Below are positions 35,294 to 43,148 of a stretch of 64,000 nucleotides of DNA, piece after piece; the stretch's first letter is position 1, and every line of letters begins with the position of its first letter. The DNA lies in the NCBI RefSeq assembly GCF_019636155.1, contig NZ_JAHBYB010000003.1, positions 268,564 through 332,563 of the forward strand, read 5' to 3'. Under the pieces are notes generated by a model that was given only the letters and a program-made list of their open reading frames with translations, did no database searches and was not told where the DNA came from. This DNA comes from Brevundimonas sp. Lineage in GTDB: Bacteria; Pseudomonadota; Alphaproteobacteria; Caulobacterales; Caulobacteraceae. A program made the translations under genes and the position numbers.

Positions 35294-35689
35294 GTGACCG
35301 AGGGGGTGCGGAGCTATCGGGACTTGCAGGTCTGGAAGTCCGCCATGGACTGGACCGAGGCAGTTTACGAAGCCACGGCGCATTGGCCGGCCGACGAGCG
35401 TTTTGGCCTGATCAGTCAGGCGCGGCGGGCATCGGTTTCGGTGCCTTCCAACATCGCCGAAGGCTGTGCGCGGCAAAGCACGGGAGAATTCGTGCAGTTC
35501 CTGGGCATGGCCCGGGGTTCTTTGGCGGAGGCGGAGGCGGAGGCGGAGGCGGAGGCGCAACTGATTCTAGCCGGGCGCTTTGGATATACCGCCAGGCCCG
35601 ACATCGAAGGCCTTCTGAGCGCCGCGGCCGAAATCAGCCGCATGCTCGTCGCGCTGATCGCATCACTCAAACGGAGGCAGAAATCATGA
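35294..35689 (+). CDS. Four-helix-bundle protein (23S rRNA IVP / Avd-like family)
   Basis: This protein of about 131 residues opens with [22 protein letters not shown] and continues [45 protein letters not shown], the signature of the four-helix-bundle family (TIGR02436/PF05635) related to 23S rRNA intervening-sequence proteins and to Avd of diversity-generating retroelements. Its biochemical role is unknown. An in-frame hexamer repeat adds alternating Ala-Glu residues in helix three. I prefer GTG 35294 as start; a GTG at 35264 lies inside the flanking repeat. It sits within aguA-aguB and is flanked by inverted 7-bp arrays, which suggests insertion as a mobile cassette. Confidence 0.85.
   Translation: MTEGVRSYRDLQVWKSAMDWTEAVYEATAHWPADERFGLISQARRASVSVPSNIAEGCARQSTGEFVQFLGMARGSLAEAEAEAEAEAQLILAGRFGYTARPDIEGLLSAAAEISRMLVALIASLKRRQKS
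35525..35554 (+). repeat. In-frame GCGGAG hexanucleotide repeat, five copies
   Basis: Five perfect GCGGAG units (then GCG) encode Ala-Glu five times in the four-helix-bundle gene. Unit gain or loss would change helix length without a frameshift. Confidence 0.85.
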
Positions 35690-35690
35690 T

Positions 35691-35723
35691 GCCTCAATCA
35701 CTTACCACTAATCACTTATCACT
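35691..35723 (-). repeat. 7-bp tandem repeat array, right arm of cassette
   Basis: On the minus strand from 35723 the units are AGTGATA, AGTGATT, AGTGGTA, AGTGATT, then GAGGC. The array ends exactly at the base before the aguB ATG, where a Shine-Dalgarno would be expected. Confidence 0.8.
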
Positions 35724-36590
35724 ATGACACGCACTCTTTCCGTCGCGGCCCTCCAGACCTCCTATGGCGAGGACATCCAGGCCAATATCGACAAGACCAT
35801 CGCCCTGATCCGCCAAGCGGCGGCCCAGGGCGCCCAGGTCATCCTGCCCAGCGAACTGTTCCAGGGACCGTATTTCTGCGTCAGCCAAGAGGAGCACTGG
35901 TTCGCCCACGCCTATGAATGGCGCGAGCATCCGTGCGTGACCCAGCTGGCGCCGGTGGCCAGGGAGCTGGGCGTGGCCATTCCGGTCTCGATCTTCGAGC
36001 GGGCGGGGCCGCAGTATTACAACAGCCTGGTCATGCTGGACGCCGACGGTGAGGCCCTGGGCGTCTATCGCAAGAGCCATATTCCGGACGGGCCGGGGTA
36101 TCAGGAAAAATACTATTTCCGGCCGGGCGATACGGGCTTCAAGGTCTGGAACACCCGCTTCGGCCGGGTCGGCGTCGGCATCTGCTGGGATCAGTGGTAC
36201 CCCGAGACGGCGCGCGCCATGATGCTGATGGGGGCCGAGGTGCTGATGTATCCCACCGCCATCGGCACCGAGCCGCATGACGACAGCCTGGACACCGCCG
36301 AACCGTGGCGCCGCGCCATGCAGGGCCACGCCGTGTCCAACGTCGTGCCGGTGGTCGGCGCCAACCGCATCGGGCATGAACAGGTGACGGCGGCGGGCCA
36401 GACCTTCTATGGCCACTCCTTCATCGCCGATCATCGGGGCGACCTGGTGCAAAGCCTCGGCCGGGATCAGGAAGGGGTGCTGGTTCACAGCTTCGACCTG
36501 GACTTCCTGGACCGGCACCGCGCCGCCTGGGGCTTCTTCCGCGACCGCCGCACGGACCTTTACGGCCCGCTGATGGGGCCTGGGCGCTGA
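35724..36590 (+). CDS. aguB: N-carbamoylputrescine amidase
   Basis: The 288-residue nitrilase-superfamily enzyme hydrolyses N-carbamoylputrescine to putrescine, CO2 and ammonia. The Glu-Lys-Cys triad is visible: E44 in LPSELFQG, K117 in YRKSHIPDG and C154 in VGICWDQWYPE. GPGYQEKYYFRPGD is the family's substrate-loop signature. No Shine-Dalgarno is recognisable before the ATG because the 7-bp repeat array abuts it, so translation may be weak or depend on upstream coupling. It completes the agmatine-to-putrescine pathway with aguA. Confidence 0.95.
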   Translation: MTRTLSVAALQTSYGEDIQANIDKTIALIRQAAAQGAQVILPSELFQGPYFCVSQEEHWFAHAYEWREHPCVTQLAPVARELGVAIPVSIFERAGPQYYNSLVMLDADGEALGVYRKSHIPDGPGYQEKYYFRPGDTGFKVWNTRFGRVGVGICWDQWYPETARAMMLMGAEVLMYPTAIGTEPHDDSLDTAEPWRRAMQGHAVSNVVPVVGANRIGHEQVTAAGQTFYGHSFIADHRGDLVQSLGRDQEGVLVHSFDLDFLDRHRAAWGFFRDRRTDLYGPLMGPGR

Positions 36591-36600
36591 GCGTCAGGAC

Positions 36601-37059
36601 ATGGGAACCACCCTCTACATCGACGCCGACGCCTGTCCGGTGAAGGAGGAGATCTATCGGGTGGCGCGCCGCTGTGGGCTGAAGGTCTTCGTGGTCTCCA
36701 ACGCCTGGATCAACGTCCCGCGCGAGCCTCTGATCGAACAGGTGGTGGTGGACGCGGGGTCCGACGTCGCCGACGACTGGATCGCCGAACGCGCCGGGGT
36801 CGGCGATGTGGCGATCACCAGCGACATCCCCCTGGCCGACCGCTGCCTGAAGGCGGGGGCCCAGGCGATCCGGCCCAACGGCCAGGTTTTCAGCGCGGAC
36901 TCCATCGGCTCGGCCCTGGCCGGGCGGATGATCGGCGAGCACCTGAGGTCGGTCGGGGCGGTCACCGGCGGGCCGCCGCCGTTCGCCGCCGCCGACCGGT
37001 CGCGCTTTCTCCAGGCCCTGGACGCGGCGGTGGTGCGGGCGCTGAGGGCCGCGCCATGA
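36601..37059 (+). CDS. YaiI/YqxD (DUF188) family protein
   Basis: The 152-residue protein begins LYIDADACPVKEEIYRVARR and continues VVVDAGSDVADDWIAE, DVAITSDIPLADRCLKAGA and GQVFSADSIGSALAGR. These are the conserved blocks of DUF188 (YaiI/YqxD), a PIN-like nuclease fold with clustered aspartates whose substrate is not established. It follows aguB by 10 bp and its end overlaps arfB, so it may share that transcript. Family membership is clear and the function is open. Confidence 0.88.
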   Translation: MGTTLYIDADACPVKEEIYRVARRCGLKVFVVSNAWINVPREPLIEQVVVDAGSDVADDWIAERAGVGDVAITSDIPLADRCLKAGAQAIRPNGQVFSADSIGSALAGRMIGEHLRSVGAVTGGPPPFAAADRSRFLQALDAAVVRALRAAP

Positions 37060-37457
37060 TCGCCGTGCCCGAGGAGGAGCTGGAGTTCCGCTTCTACCGC
37101 GCCGGGGGACCGGGCGGGCAGAACGTCAACAAGGTCGCCACGGCGGTGCAGATGCGGTTCGACGCGCGCGGCTCGCCCAGCCTGAGCGAGCCGGTCAAGG
37201 CGCGGCTGCTGAAACTGGCGGGGTCGCGGGCCACGGCGGACGGGGTGATCCTGATCAACGCCGTGCGGTTCCGCACCCAGGAACGGAACCGGGCCGACGC
37301 CGTCGAACGGCTTCAGGCCCTGCTGGACAAGGCCGCCGTGGCGCCGACCTTCCGCGTGCCGACCCGGCCCACCCGCGCCTCGAAGGAGCGCCGGCTGGAG
37401 GCCAAGTCGCGCCGGTCGGGCGTCAAGAGCGGCCGGGGCCGGCCGGACCTGGATTAG
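37056..37457 (+). CDS. arfB: Alternative ribosome-rescue factor ArfB (peptidyl-tRNA hydrolase, GGQ domain)
   Basis: The 133-residue protein has the class-I release-factor catalytic loop with GGQ in RAGGPGGQNVNKVATAV (about residues 16-31), but no stop-codon-recognition domains. The C-terminus is rich in Lys/Arg (RPTRASKERRLEAKSRR), the tail that enters the empty mRNA channel of stalled ribosomes. ArfB hydrolyses peptidyl-tRNA on non-stop complexes, a backup for trans-translation. The start overlaps the YaiI-like stop by 4 bp. Confidence 0.93.
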   Translation: MIAVPEEELEFRFYRAGGPGGQNVNKVATAVQMRFDARGSPSLSEPVKARLLKLAGSRATADGVILINAVRFRTQERNRADAVERLQALLDKAAVAPTFRVPTRPTRASKERRLEAKSRRSGVKSGRGRPDLD

Positions 37458-37476
37458 GTCCGATCAGGGGCGCCCC

Positions 37477-37612
37477 GTCTCCTCCCCGTCGCGCAGCGAT
37501 GGGGAGGTGGAACGGCGGCGCAGCCGACGAGACGGAGGGGGTCTGTCTTGGTGTCGTGAAGAACCCCTCCACCGCCTTCGGCGGTCCCCCTCCCCATGAA
37601 TGGGGAGGAGAC
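37477..37612. repeat. Composite palindromic element C
   Basis: Outer perfect arms GTCTCCTCCCC (37477-37487) and GGGGAGGAGAC (37602-37612) enclose local hairpins such as CCGCCTTCGGCGG. The layout matches elements A and B at 7.9-8.8 kb. It fills the gap between convergent arfB and the YgjP-like gene. Confidence 0.7.
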
Positions 37613-37644
37613 AATGCTTCCTCCGCAAGGGAAAAAGTGAGTCT

Positions 37645-38370
37645 TCAGCGGCCGACGGCGTGCAGGGCGGCGCCGTGGTCGCGCAGCCATCGGCGATGGG
37701 GGCGGTGGTCGCCGATCAGCCGCTGGACCACCGACCAGTAGGCGGGGCTGTGGTCGGCGTGGACCAGATGGGCCACCTCGTGCGCGGCCAGATAGTCCAG
37801 CACCGCCGGCGGGGCCATGACCACGCGCCAGGAATAGCGGATGGTCCGGTTGTGGGGGCTGCAGCTGCCCCAGCGCGACCGGGCGTCGGCGATGGACAGC
37901 CGGACCGGCCTCTGACCCAGGGCCTTCAGGTGGACGTCGGTGCGTTCGGTCAGGGCCTGGCGCGCCAGCCGCTTCATCAGGTTCTCGACCCGGCGGGCGT
38001 AGGCCTCGCCCTCGCCGCCCGAAAGGATGACCGGCCCCTGGTCGGTCTGGACCAGGCGCGCCGCACCGGCGCCGCCGGTCGCTTCCAGCCGCACCGGCCG
38101 GCCGTGCAGCAGGATCGTCTGACCCGGCGCCAGGGGCGAGGCGGCGGGACGGGCCGCCAGACGTTCGGAAATCCAGATCGCCTTCTGCCGGGCGAAGGCC
38201 ACCCCGTCGCTCAGCCGCCGTTCGCTGGGCGCCGTGACCACCGCCTCTCCGGCTCGGGCGTCGATGCGGATCGAGACACGCCGCGCCCGCCGGTTGACCG
38301 ACAGCCGCAGGGTCAGGGGTTCCGCCGTCAGGCCGTCAAGCCGCAGCCGCTGGCCGTGCTGATAGGCCAC
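37645..38370 (-). CDS. YgjP-like (DUF45/SprT-type) metallopeptidase
   Basis: The product is about 241 residues with an N-terminal beta-rich region (VSIRIDARAGEAVVTAPSERRLSDGVAFARQKAIWI) and a C-terminal zinc site HEVAHLVHADHSPAYW, a HExxH motif followed by the third ligand region, preceded by RSRWGSCSPHNRTIRYSWRVVMAP. This matches the YgjP/DUF45 M48-like family of unknown substrate. The best start is GTG 38370, which overlaps the 3' end of phaZ by 35 bp on the same strand; no good ATG exists after the overlap. Translational coupling with phaZ is likely. Confidence 0.8.
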   Translation of the reverse strand: MAYQHGQRLRLDGLTAEPLTLRLSVNRRARRVSIRIDARAGEAVVTAPSERRLSDGVAFARQKAIWISERLAARPAASPLAPGQTILLHGRPVRLEATGGAGAARLVQTDQGPVILSGGEGEAYARRVENLMKRLARQALTERTDVHLKALGQRPVRLSIADARSRWGSCSPHNRTIRYSWRVVMAPPAVLDYLAAHEVAHLVHADHSPAYWSVVQRLIGDHRPHRRWLRDHGAALHAVGR

Positions 38371-39619
38371 CGGCGGCCTCCTCGTTGCGGGCGATGAAGT
38401 CGCGCACGCGGGGATAGATCTCGTCGCGGAAGCGGCGGCCGTTGAACACGCCGTAGTGGCCCACGCCCGGCTGGACATAGAGTTCGCGCCGGTCGTCGGG
38501 GATGTTGGGCGTCAGGCCATGCGCCGCCTGGGTCTGGCCGACGCCGGAGATGTCGTCCATCTCGCCCTCGACCGTCATCAGGCCGATGTCGGTGATGGCG
38601 GCCAGGTCCACCGGGCGGCCACGATGCTCCAACAGGCCGCGCGGCAGCAGGTGCTGCTGGAAGACGATGTCGATGGTCTGGAGGTAGAATTCCTCGGTCA
38701 GGTCCAGGACCGACAGGTATTCGTCATAGAATTCCGCATGCTTCTGGGCGCTGTCGCCGTCGCCGGCGACCAGGTCCTGGAAATAGCGCCCGTGGGCGTC
38801 GACGTGCTTGTCCTCGTTCATCGACATGAAGCTGTAGAGCTGGACGAAGCCCGGATAGACCCGCCGTCCCGCGCCCGGATAGGGCAGGGGGGTGGTGTGG
38901 ATCATGTTCGACTTGAACCAGGCGAAGGGCCGGTCCTCGGCCAGCTGGTTGGTCACGGTCGGCGACAGGCGGGCGTCGATCGGCGAGCCCATGAAGGTCA
39001 TGGAGGCGGGCCGGCTGGGGTCGTCGTCCCGGGCCATCAGGGCGCAGGCGGCCAGGACCGGCGGCCCCGGCTGGCAGACGCCCACGACGTGGGCGCCGGG
39101 GCCTATGCGCGCCAGCATGGTCCGGATGTGGTCGATATAGTCGTGGAAGTCGAAACGGCCTTCCAGCATCGGCACGTTGCGGGCGTTCTCCCAGTCGGTG
39201 ACATAGACGTCGTGGTCCTGAAGGAAGGTCTCGACCGTGCCGCGCAGCAGGGTGGCGTAATGGCCCGACAGGGGGGCGACGATCAGGACGGCGGGAGCCG
39301 CCGTCGGCTTGCCCGCCTTCTTCAGATCGGCCGGATTGCGCACGAAACGCAACAGCCGGCACCAGGGCGAGGACCAGGCCACGCGCTGGGTGGTGCGCAC
39401 CGGCCTGCCGTCGATCTGGATCGAGTCCAGCCGCCAATCCGGCTTGCCGTAGCGCCGGGTCAGGTTCTCGAACAGCTCGGCCGAGGCGTAGGCTGTGCGG
39501 CCGATCGCCGTTTCCGCCCAGGGATTGAGGGGAGAGGTCCAGAACTGCCGCGCCATCTGCGCGCCGATCCGGAAGGGAGCCGCCGACTGATAGGCGAGCT
39601 CATGTAGGGAATAGAGCAT
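38336..39619 (-). CDS. phaZ: Intracellular polyhydroxyalkanoate depolymerase
   Basis: This 427-residue enzyme mobilises PHB granules. It shows the PHB depolymerase N-terminal block (MLYSLHELAYQSAAPFRIGA), VLIVAPLSGHYATLLRGTVETFLQDHDVYVTDWENAR, a lipase-like box with Cys as nucleophile in VVGVCQPGPPVLAA, and the C-terminal DDISGVGQTQAAHGL and QPGVGHYGVFNGRRF with the catalytic His. Cys in the lipase box is characteristic of the PhaZ1-type intracellular enzymes. ATG 39619 is chosen over an upstream start because the protein then begins at the conserved segment. It implies that the organism stores PHB. Confidence 0.93.
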   Translation of the reverse strand: MLYSLHELAYQSAAPFRIGAQMARQFWTSPLNPWAETAIGRTAYASAELFENLTRRYGKPDWRLDSIQIDGRPVRTTQRVAWSSPWCRLLRFVRNPADLKKAGKPTAAPAVLIVAPLSGHYATLLRGTVETFLQDHDVYVTDWENARNVPMLEGRFDFHDYIDHIRTMLARIGPGAHVVGVCQPGPPVLAACALMARDDDPSRPASMTFMGSPIDARLSPTVTNQLAEDRPFAWFKSNMIHTTPLPYPGAGRRVYPGFVQLYSFMSMNEDKHVDAHGRYFQDLVAGDGDSAQKHAEFYDEYLSVLDLTEEFYLQTIDIVFQQHLLPRGLLEHRGRPVDLAAITDIGLMTVEGEMDDISGVGQTQAAHGLTPNIPDDRRELYVQPGVGHYGVFNGRRFRDEIYPRVRDFIARNEEAAGGLSARPAAAA

Positions 39620-39760
39620 GGAATCCTGTACGCGGCCCCCGCCGATGCTGCAGGGCAGCATAGAACGCTCCAGGGCGCAAAAGGATTATGAACACGGATG
39701 CGTCATCCGCGCCGCCGCGTTCCGGCCGCGGCGGGCCGGAACGGGCGTCGCGCGAAGGCG

Positions 39761-40399
39761 TCAGCGCGTCAGGTGACCGGCCAGGATGGCGTCGATCTGG
39801 GTCTTCAGGTGGGATTCCAGCTGGGCCAGGTCCCAGCCGTCATAGGCCGCGCGGCGGAAATTGCCGGTGAAGACCGTCCAGATCAGACCGCCCAGCAGGG
39901 TCACGTCGGCGTCCTGCTTCACCTCGCCGGAGGCCACGCCTTCGCGCAAGACGGCGATGACCGAATCGATCAGCGGCTGGCTGAGCAGGCGGCTGCGGCG
40001 GTCGGCCTCGACCGGCTGGAACCACGAGCGGGCGATGGTCGCCTGCATCAGGGGCAGCTGGTCCAGCGAGCGGTGATAGCCGGCGGCCAGGGCCGCGGTC
40101 AGGCGTTCGGCCACGCGGCCGTCGCGCGGCGTGCCACCCTGAAGGGCGGTCAGCAGGTCGCCCATCTCGTCGGCCAGGACGGTTTCGAACAGTTCGGCCT
40201 TGTCCTGGAAATTGGCGAAGACGGCGCCGGTGGACATGCCGGCGCCCTTGGCGATGTCGCGGATGGTGGCGGCGTCATAGCCCCGCTCGGCGAACAGGGT
40301 GCGGGCGGCGTCCAGAACCTTGCCGCGGGTGCGGATCTTGGCGGCCTGACGACGGTTCAGGCGCGGTTCGCCGGGGACGGGGGAGGGGATGTCTCGCAT
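39761..40399 (-). CDS. TetR-family transcriptional regulator
   Basis: The 212-residue protein has an N-terminal helix-turn-helix (about residues 22-68: KVLDAARTLFAERGYDAATIRDIAKGAGMSTGAVFANFQDKAELFETV) and an all-helical ligand domain. The proline-rich N-terminus and ATIRDIAKGAGMSTGAVF are typical of TetR regulators near phaZ or lipid genes in alphaproteobacteria. It lies 141 bp upstream of phaZ on the same strand, so it could control phaZ or itself. The ligand is unknown. Confidence 0.9.
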   Translation of the reverse strand: MRDIPSPVPGEPRLNRRQAAKIRTRGKVLDAARTLFAERGYDAATIRDIAKGAGMSTGAVFANFQDKAELFETVLADEMGDLLTALQGGTPRDGRVAERLTAALAAGYHRSLDQLPLMQATIARSWFQPVEADRRSRLLSQPLIDSVIAVLREGVASGEVKQDADVTLLGGLIWTVFTGNFRRAAYDGWDLAQLESHLKTQIDAILAGHLTR

Positions 40400-40576
40400 G
40401 GGGAAAGCGTACTCGACTCGATTGGGCCGCCCGGCCGGGCCGTGCAGCGGTCACAGAGGGCTTTGAAGCGGTCGAAGAGGGGGAGGTCGACCGAGGGCCG
40501 GACAAAGATCACGGAACGATGACCAAATTGGGTCTTGTTCCTTGCCGGGAATTTAACCGGGACGATCGGTCGCGGC

Positions 40577-42415
40577 TCAGGCCTTGCTCGGCGTCGGGGT
40601 GCGGCGCAGGGCGCGGTTGGGCCGGCGGGCCCGACCCGCGGGCGCGGCGGCCTGGAATACGGTGCGGAACTGCTCGCGCTTTTCGTGCACCGAGGCCAGG
40701 ACCAGGCCCATGGGCACGCCCAGATCGACCAGGGTGTTCTCGGCCAGCTGCAGGCTGGCCTCGGTCGTCTCGGGCACGGCGTCGGTGACGCCCAGGGCGT
40801 AGAGCCGCGCCGCGTGCCGGTCGTCGCGGGCCCGGGCGATGACGATCAGGTCGTCGCGGGCGGCCCGGGCGGCGCGGACCACTTCGTCCACCTTGGTCGG
40901 GGCGTCCATGGTGACCACCAGGGCGCGGGTCGATTCGATGCCGCACAGGGCCAGCATCTCGACCCGGCCAGCGTCGCCGTAATAGGCCTCTATCCCGTCC
41001 TTGCGCGCCTGGGCCACCGTGGCGGGGTCGGTGTCCAGGGCGATGAAGCGCTGGTCGTGCTCGGCCAGAAGATCGCCGACCAGTCTTCCCACCCGGCCGA
41101 AGCCGACCAGGATGACCGCCCCCTGGCGAGGCGGATCGACGGGGGTCGGGGCGGGGGCGACGCCGTCGGCGGGCGGCGGGGCGGCGGCGACGTTCAGCTT
41201 CTGGCCGATCATGGCCATCAGGGGGATGGTGAACATGCTGATGGTGGCGGCCGGCAGGACCACGGCGGCCAGGCCGGGCGAGACCAGTCCCTCGACCATG
41301 CCGGCGCCCAGGATGACGAAGGCGAACTCTCCCGCCGGGCCCAGGACCAGGGCGGTCTCGACCGAGGCGCGGACCGGCAGGCCCCACACCCTCGCCAGGT
41401 TGAAGATGATGGCGGCCTTGGCGGCGGTGATCAGGGCGGCCATGCCGAAGACGGAGACGGGATCGGCGAAGACCACGTCCAGGTTCAGCCCCAGTCCGAC
41501 CCCGACGAAGAAGACCCCCAGCAGCAGGCCCTTGAACGGCTCGATGGCCAGTTCGACTTCGCGCCGGAACTCGGTCTCGGCCAGCAGGACGCCGGCGATC
41601 AGGGCGCCCAGGCTCATCGACAGGCCGGCCGCCTGGGCGCCGACGCCGGCGCCGACCACCACCAGCAAAGCGGCGGCCAGGAACAGTTCGCTGCCCCGGT
41701 CGGGCTTGCGCGACCGGGCCGCCATGCGGAACAGGGGGCGCAGCACCAGCCGGCCCAGCACGACCAGAAGCGCCAGGCCCAGGGCGGCCGGGGCCAGGGT
41801 GAACAGGGCCGAGCTGAGCACCGTCGCATCCAGGGCGCCGCCGCCCTGGGCCAGGGCGGCCAGGACGGTGACGGTGATCAGGATGGGGGCCACGGACAGG
41901 TCCTGGGCCAGCAGGACGGCGAAGGCGGACCGGCCGACCAATCCCTTGAGGCGGCCGCGCTCGGCCAGGACTGGCATGACGATGGCGGTGGAGGACAGGG
42001 CCAGGCCCATGCCCAGCACCGCCGCCCCGGCGAAGGAGGCGTGGGCCAGCAGCATGAAGCCGCCGGTCAGGGCCGCGGCGCACAGGCCGATCTGCAGCAT
42101 GCCCAGGCCGAACACCAGCCGACGCATGGCGCGCAGCCGCTCCCACGACATCTCAAGACCGATCATGAACAGCAGGAAGGCGACGCCCAGCTCTGACAGC
42201 TGGCGCATCTGGGCCTCGTCGCTGAGGGTCAGGTGGCGCAGCCAGGGGGCGGCCTCGGCGAACCGGCCAAGGCCGCCGGGGCCCAGCAGCACCCCCGCGG
42301 CCAGGAAGCCCAGCACCGGACTGATGCGAAAGCGGCTGAACAGCGGGACCAGAACCCCGGCCGCCGCCAGAAAGACCATCAAGTCCTTGTAGTCGCCTCC
42401 GCCGTGCCCGGTCAT
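40577..42415 (-). CDS. CPA2-family cation:proton antiporter with RCK/TrkA-N domain (KefB/KefC-like)
   Basis: The 612-residue inner-membrane protein has about 12 hydrophobic helices (residues about 12-385; GFLAAGVLLGPGGLGRF, GVAFLLFMIGLEMSWERLR, FAVLLAQDLSVAPILI), then a cytosolic nucleotide-binding RCK domain (VILVGFGRVGRLVGDLLAEHDQRFIALDTDP) and a short basic tail. This is the Kef-type potassium/proton antiporter layout, used for pH control and electrophile defence. The conserved Asp of the transport path lies in AQDLSVAP. A glutathione-binding partner (KefF/G) is not nearby, so gating by glutathione is uncertain. Confidence 0.9.
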   Translation of the reverse strand: MTGHGGGDYKDLMVFLAAAGVLVPLFSRFRISPVLGFLAAGVLLGPGGLGRFAEAAPWLRHLTLSDEAQMRQLSELGVAFLLFMIGLEMSWERLRAMRRLVFGLGMLQIGLCAAALTGGFMLLAHASFAGAAVLGMGLALSSTAIVMPVLAERGRLKGLVGRSAFAVLLAQDLSVAPILITVTVLAALAQGGGALDATVLSSALFTLAPAALGLALLVVLGRLVLRPLFRMAARSRKPDRGSELFLAAALLVVVGAGVGAQAAGLSMSLGALIAGVLLAETEFRREVELAIEPFKGLLLGVFFVGVGLGLNLDVVFADPVSVFGMAALITAAKAAIIFNLARVWGLPVRASVETALVLGPAGEFAFVILGAGMVEGLVSPGLAAVVLPAATISMFTIPLMAMIGQKLNVAAAPPPADGVAPAPTPVDPPRQGAVILVGFGRVGRLVGDLLAEHDQRFIALDTDPATVAQARKDGIEAYYGDAGRVEMLALCGIESTRALVVTMDAPTKVDEVVRAARAARDDLIVIARARDDRHAARLYALGVTDAVPETTEASLQLAENTLVDLGVPMGLVLASVHEKREQFRTVFQAAAPAGRARRPNRALRRTPTPSKA

Positions 42416-42499
42416 CCGCCCCCCACGCTTCGCCCCATCATGGCAGGCGGGATGGACGCCGCGCTAGGGCCGATGGTGCGAATTGTCGCACCCGGCGGG

Positions 42500-42832
42500 T
42501 CAGTCGATCACCGAGAAGCGGCGGCTGTCGAACACGCGAAGGACCTGGGCCAGGTCGCGGCCCCGGCGCAGGATGTGGCCGCCTTCGCCGAAGACGGCCC
42601 ACTGGCCCTGGCGCGCCTGCAGGGCGGGGCGTTTCTCGATGCGCCAGGCCGGGGCGTCGCCGGTGCGGCGGTAAAGGGCGAACTCGGCCGCCTCGCGTCC
42701 GTCGCTCATGGCGTAGTCGCGGGCCTCGCCCGCCGCCACCAGCCGGCCGTAGACGGACAGGATCCGGGTCAGCTCATGCCGGTCGAAGAAGATCGGGCCG
42801 GGCGGCGGGACGGCCAGGGCGTCGCGGGTCAT
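42500..42832 (-). CDS. DUF2794-family protein
   Basis: The 110-residue cytosolic protein has the conserved sequence FFDRHELTRILSVYGRLVAAGEARDYAM, FALYRRTGDAPAWRIEKRPALQARQGQWAVFGEGGHILRRGRDLAQVLRVF. This is the alphaproteobacteria-restricted DUF2794 family of unknown function. It is a single gene, divergent from the 42.98-kb small RNA candidate. Confidence 0.85.
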   Translation of the reverse strand: MTRDALAVPPPGPIFFDRHELTRILSVYGRLVAAGEARDYAMSDGREAAEFALYRRTGDAPAWRIEKRPALQARQGQWAVFGEGGHILRRGRDLAQVLRVFDSRRFSVID

Positions 42833-42977
42833 GGCCTAGAGATGAGCCGCCTCGCGCCCCCGCGCAACGGGGCGGCCGCCGCGCCCGCGCGAAGTCCGGC
42901 GAACGCCGGGTTCAATCGACACGAAAAGGCCCTGTTTCGGTCCTTCGCCCGCCCGGTTGGCCATTGAAAAGGGTTTC

Positions 42978-43134
42978 ATCGGCTCGCCGGAGTCCGGAAC
43001 CGTCCCGGATCCTGAACAGCCCCCCCAGCCCCCTGGATGTTCCAGCAAGGGCTCCGGCGGGCCGATGCTTCCTCCAAGCGAGACGCCCGCTCCGCCGATC
43101 CCTCCCCCCTCCTGGCCGAGCGGGCGTTTTGCTG
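42978..43134 (+). ncRNA. Candidate structured small RNA with C-rich loops
   Basis: This 316-bp intergenic gap has no plus-strand gene yet ends in a rightward intrinsic terminator. The predicted RNA has a long outer stem (GCTCGCCGGAG 42982-42992 with CTCCGGCGGGC 43051-43061) enclosing a TCCGG/CCGGA hairpin, an unpaired run of seven C residues (from about 43020) and a CTGGA/TCCAG hairpin. A small hairpin GCTT-CCTCC-AAGC (43067-43079) follows, then the terminator, whose 25-nt loop is also C-rich. C-rich loops pair with G-rich ribosome-binding sites, as in Caulobacter GsrN; identity with GsrN is not shown. I found no clear promoter, so the 5' end is approximate. Confidence 0.55.
43083..43130 (+). 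terminator. Rightward intrinsic terminator of the C-rich small RNA
   Basis: The perfect 10-bp stem ACGCCCGCTC/GAGCGGGCGT has a long C-rich loop and is followed by TTTT. The opposite direction has no T-run, so it does not serve the leftward degP gene. Confidence 0.75.
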
Positions 43135-43148
43135 TCCGGAACCTGCCT

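Noticed and set aside
35294-35689. Intervening sequence within a 23S rRNA gene
   Set aside because: The encoded protein is of the IVP family, but there is no rRNA sequence around it; it lies between aguA and aguB.
40509-40535. EcfG promoter (GGAAC...GTT) near the antiporter 3' end
   Set aside because: The spacing to GTT is 18-19 bp and no gene starts downstream on that strand.
43083-43130. Terminator for the degP operon
   Set aside because: The T-run is on the plus-strand side only, so it cannot end leftward degP transcripts.
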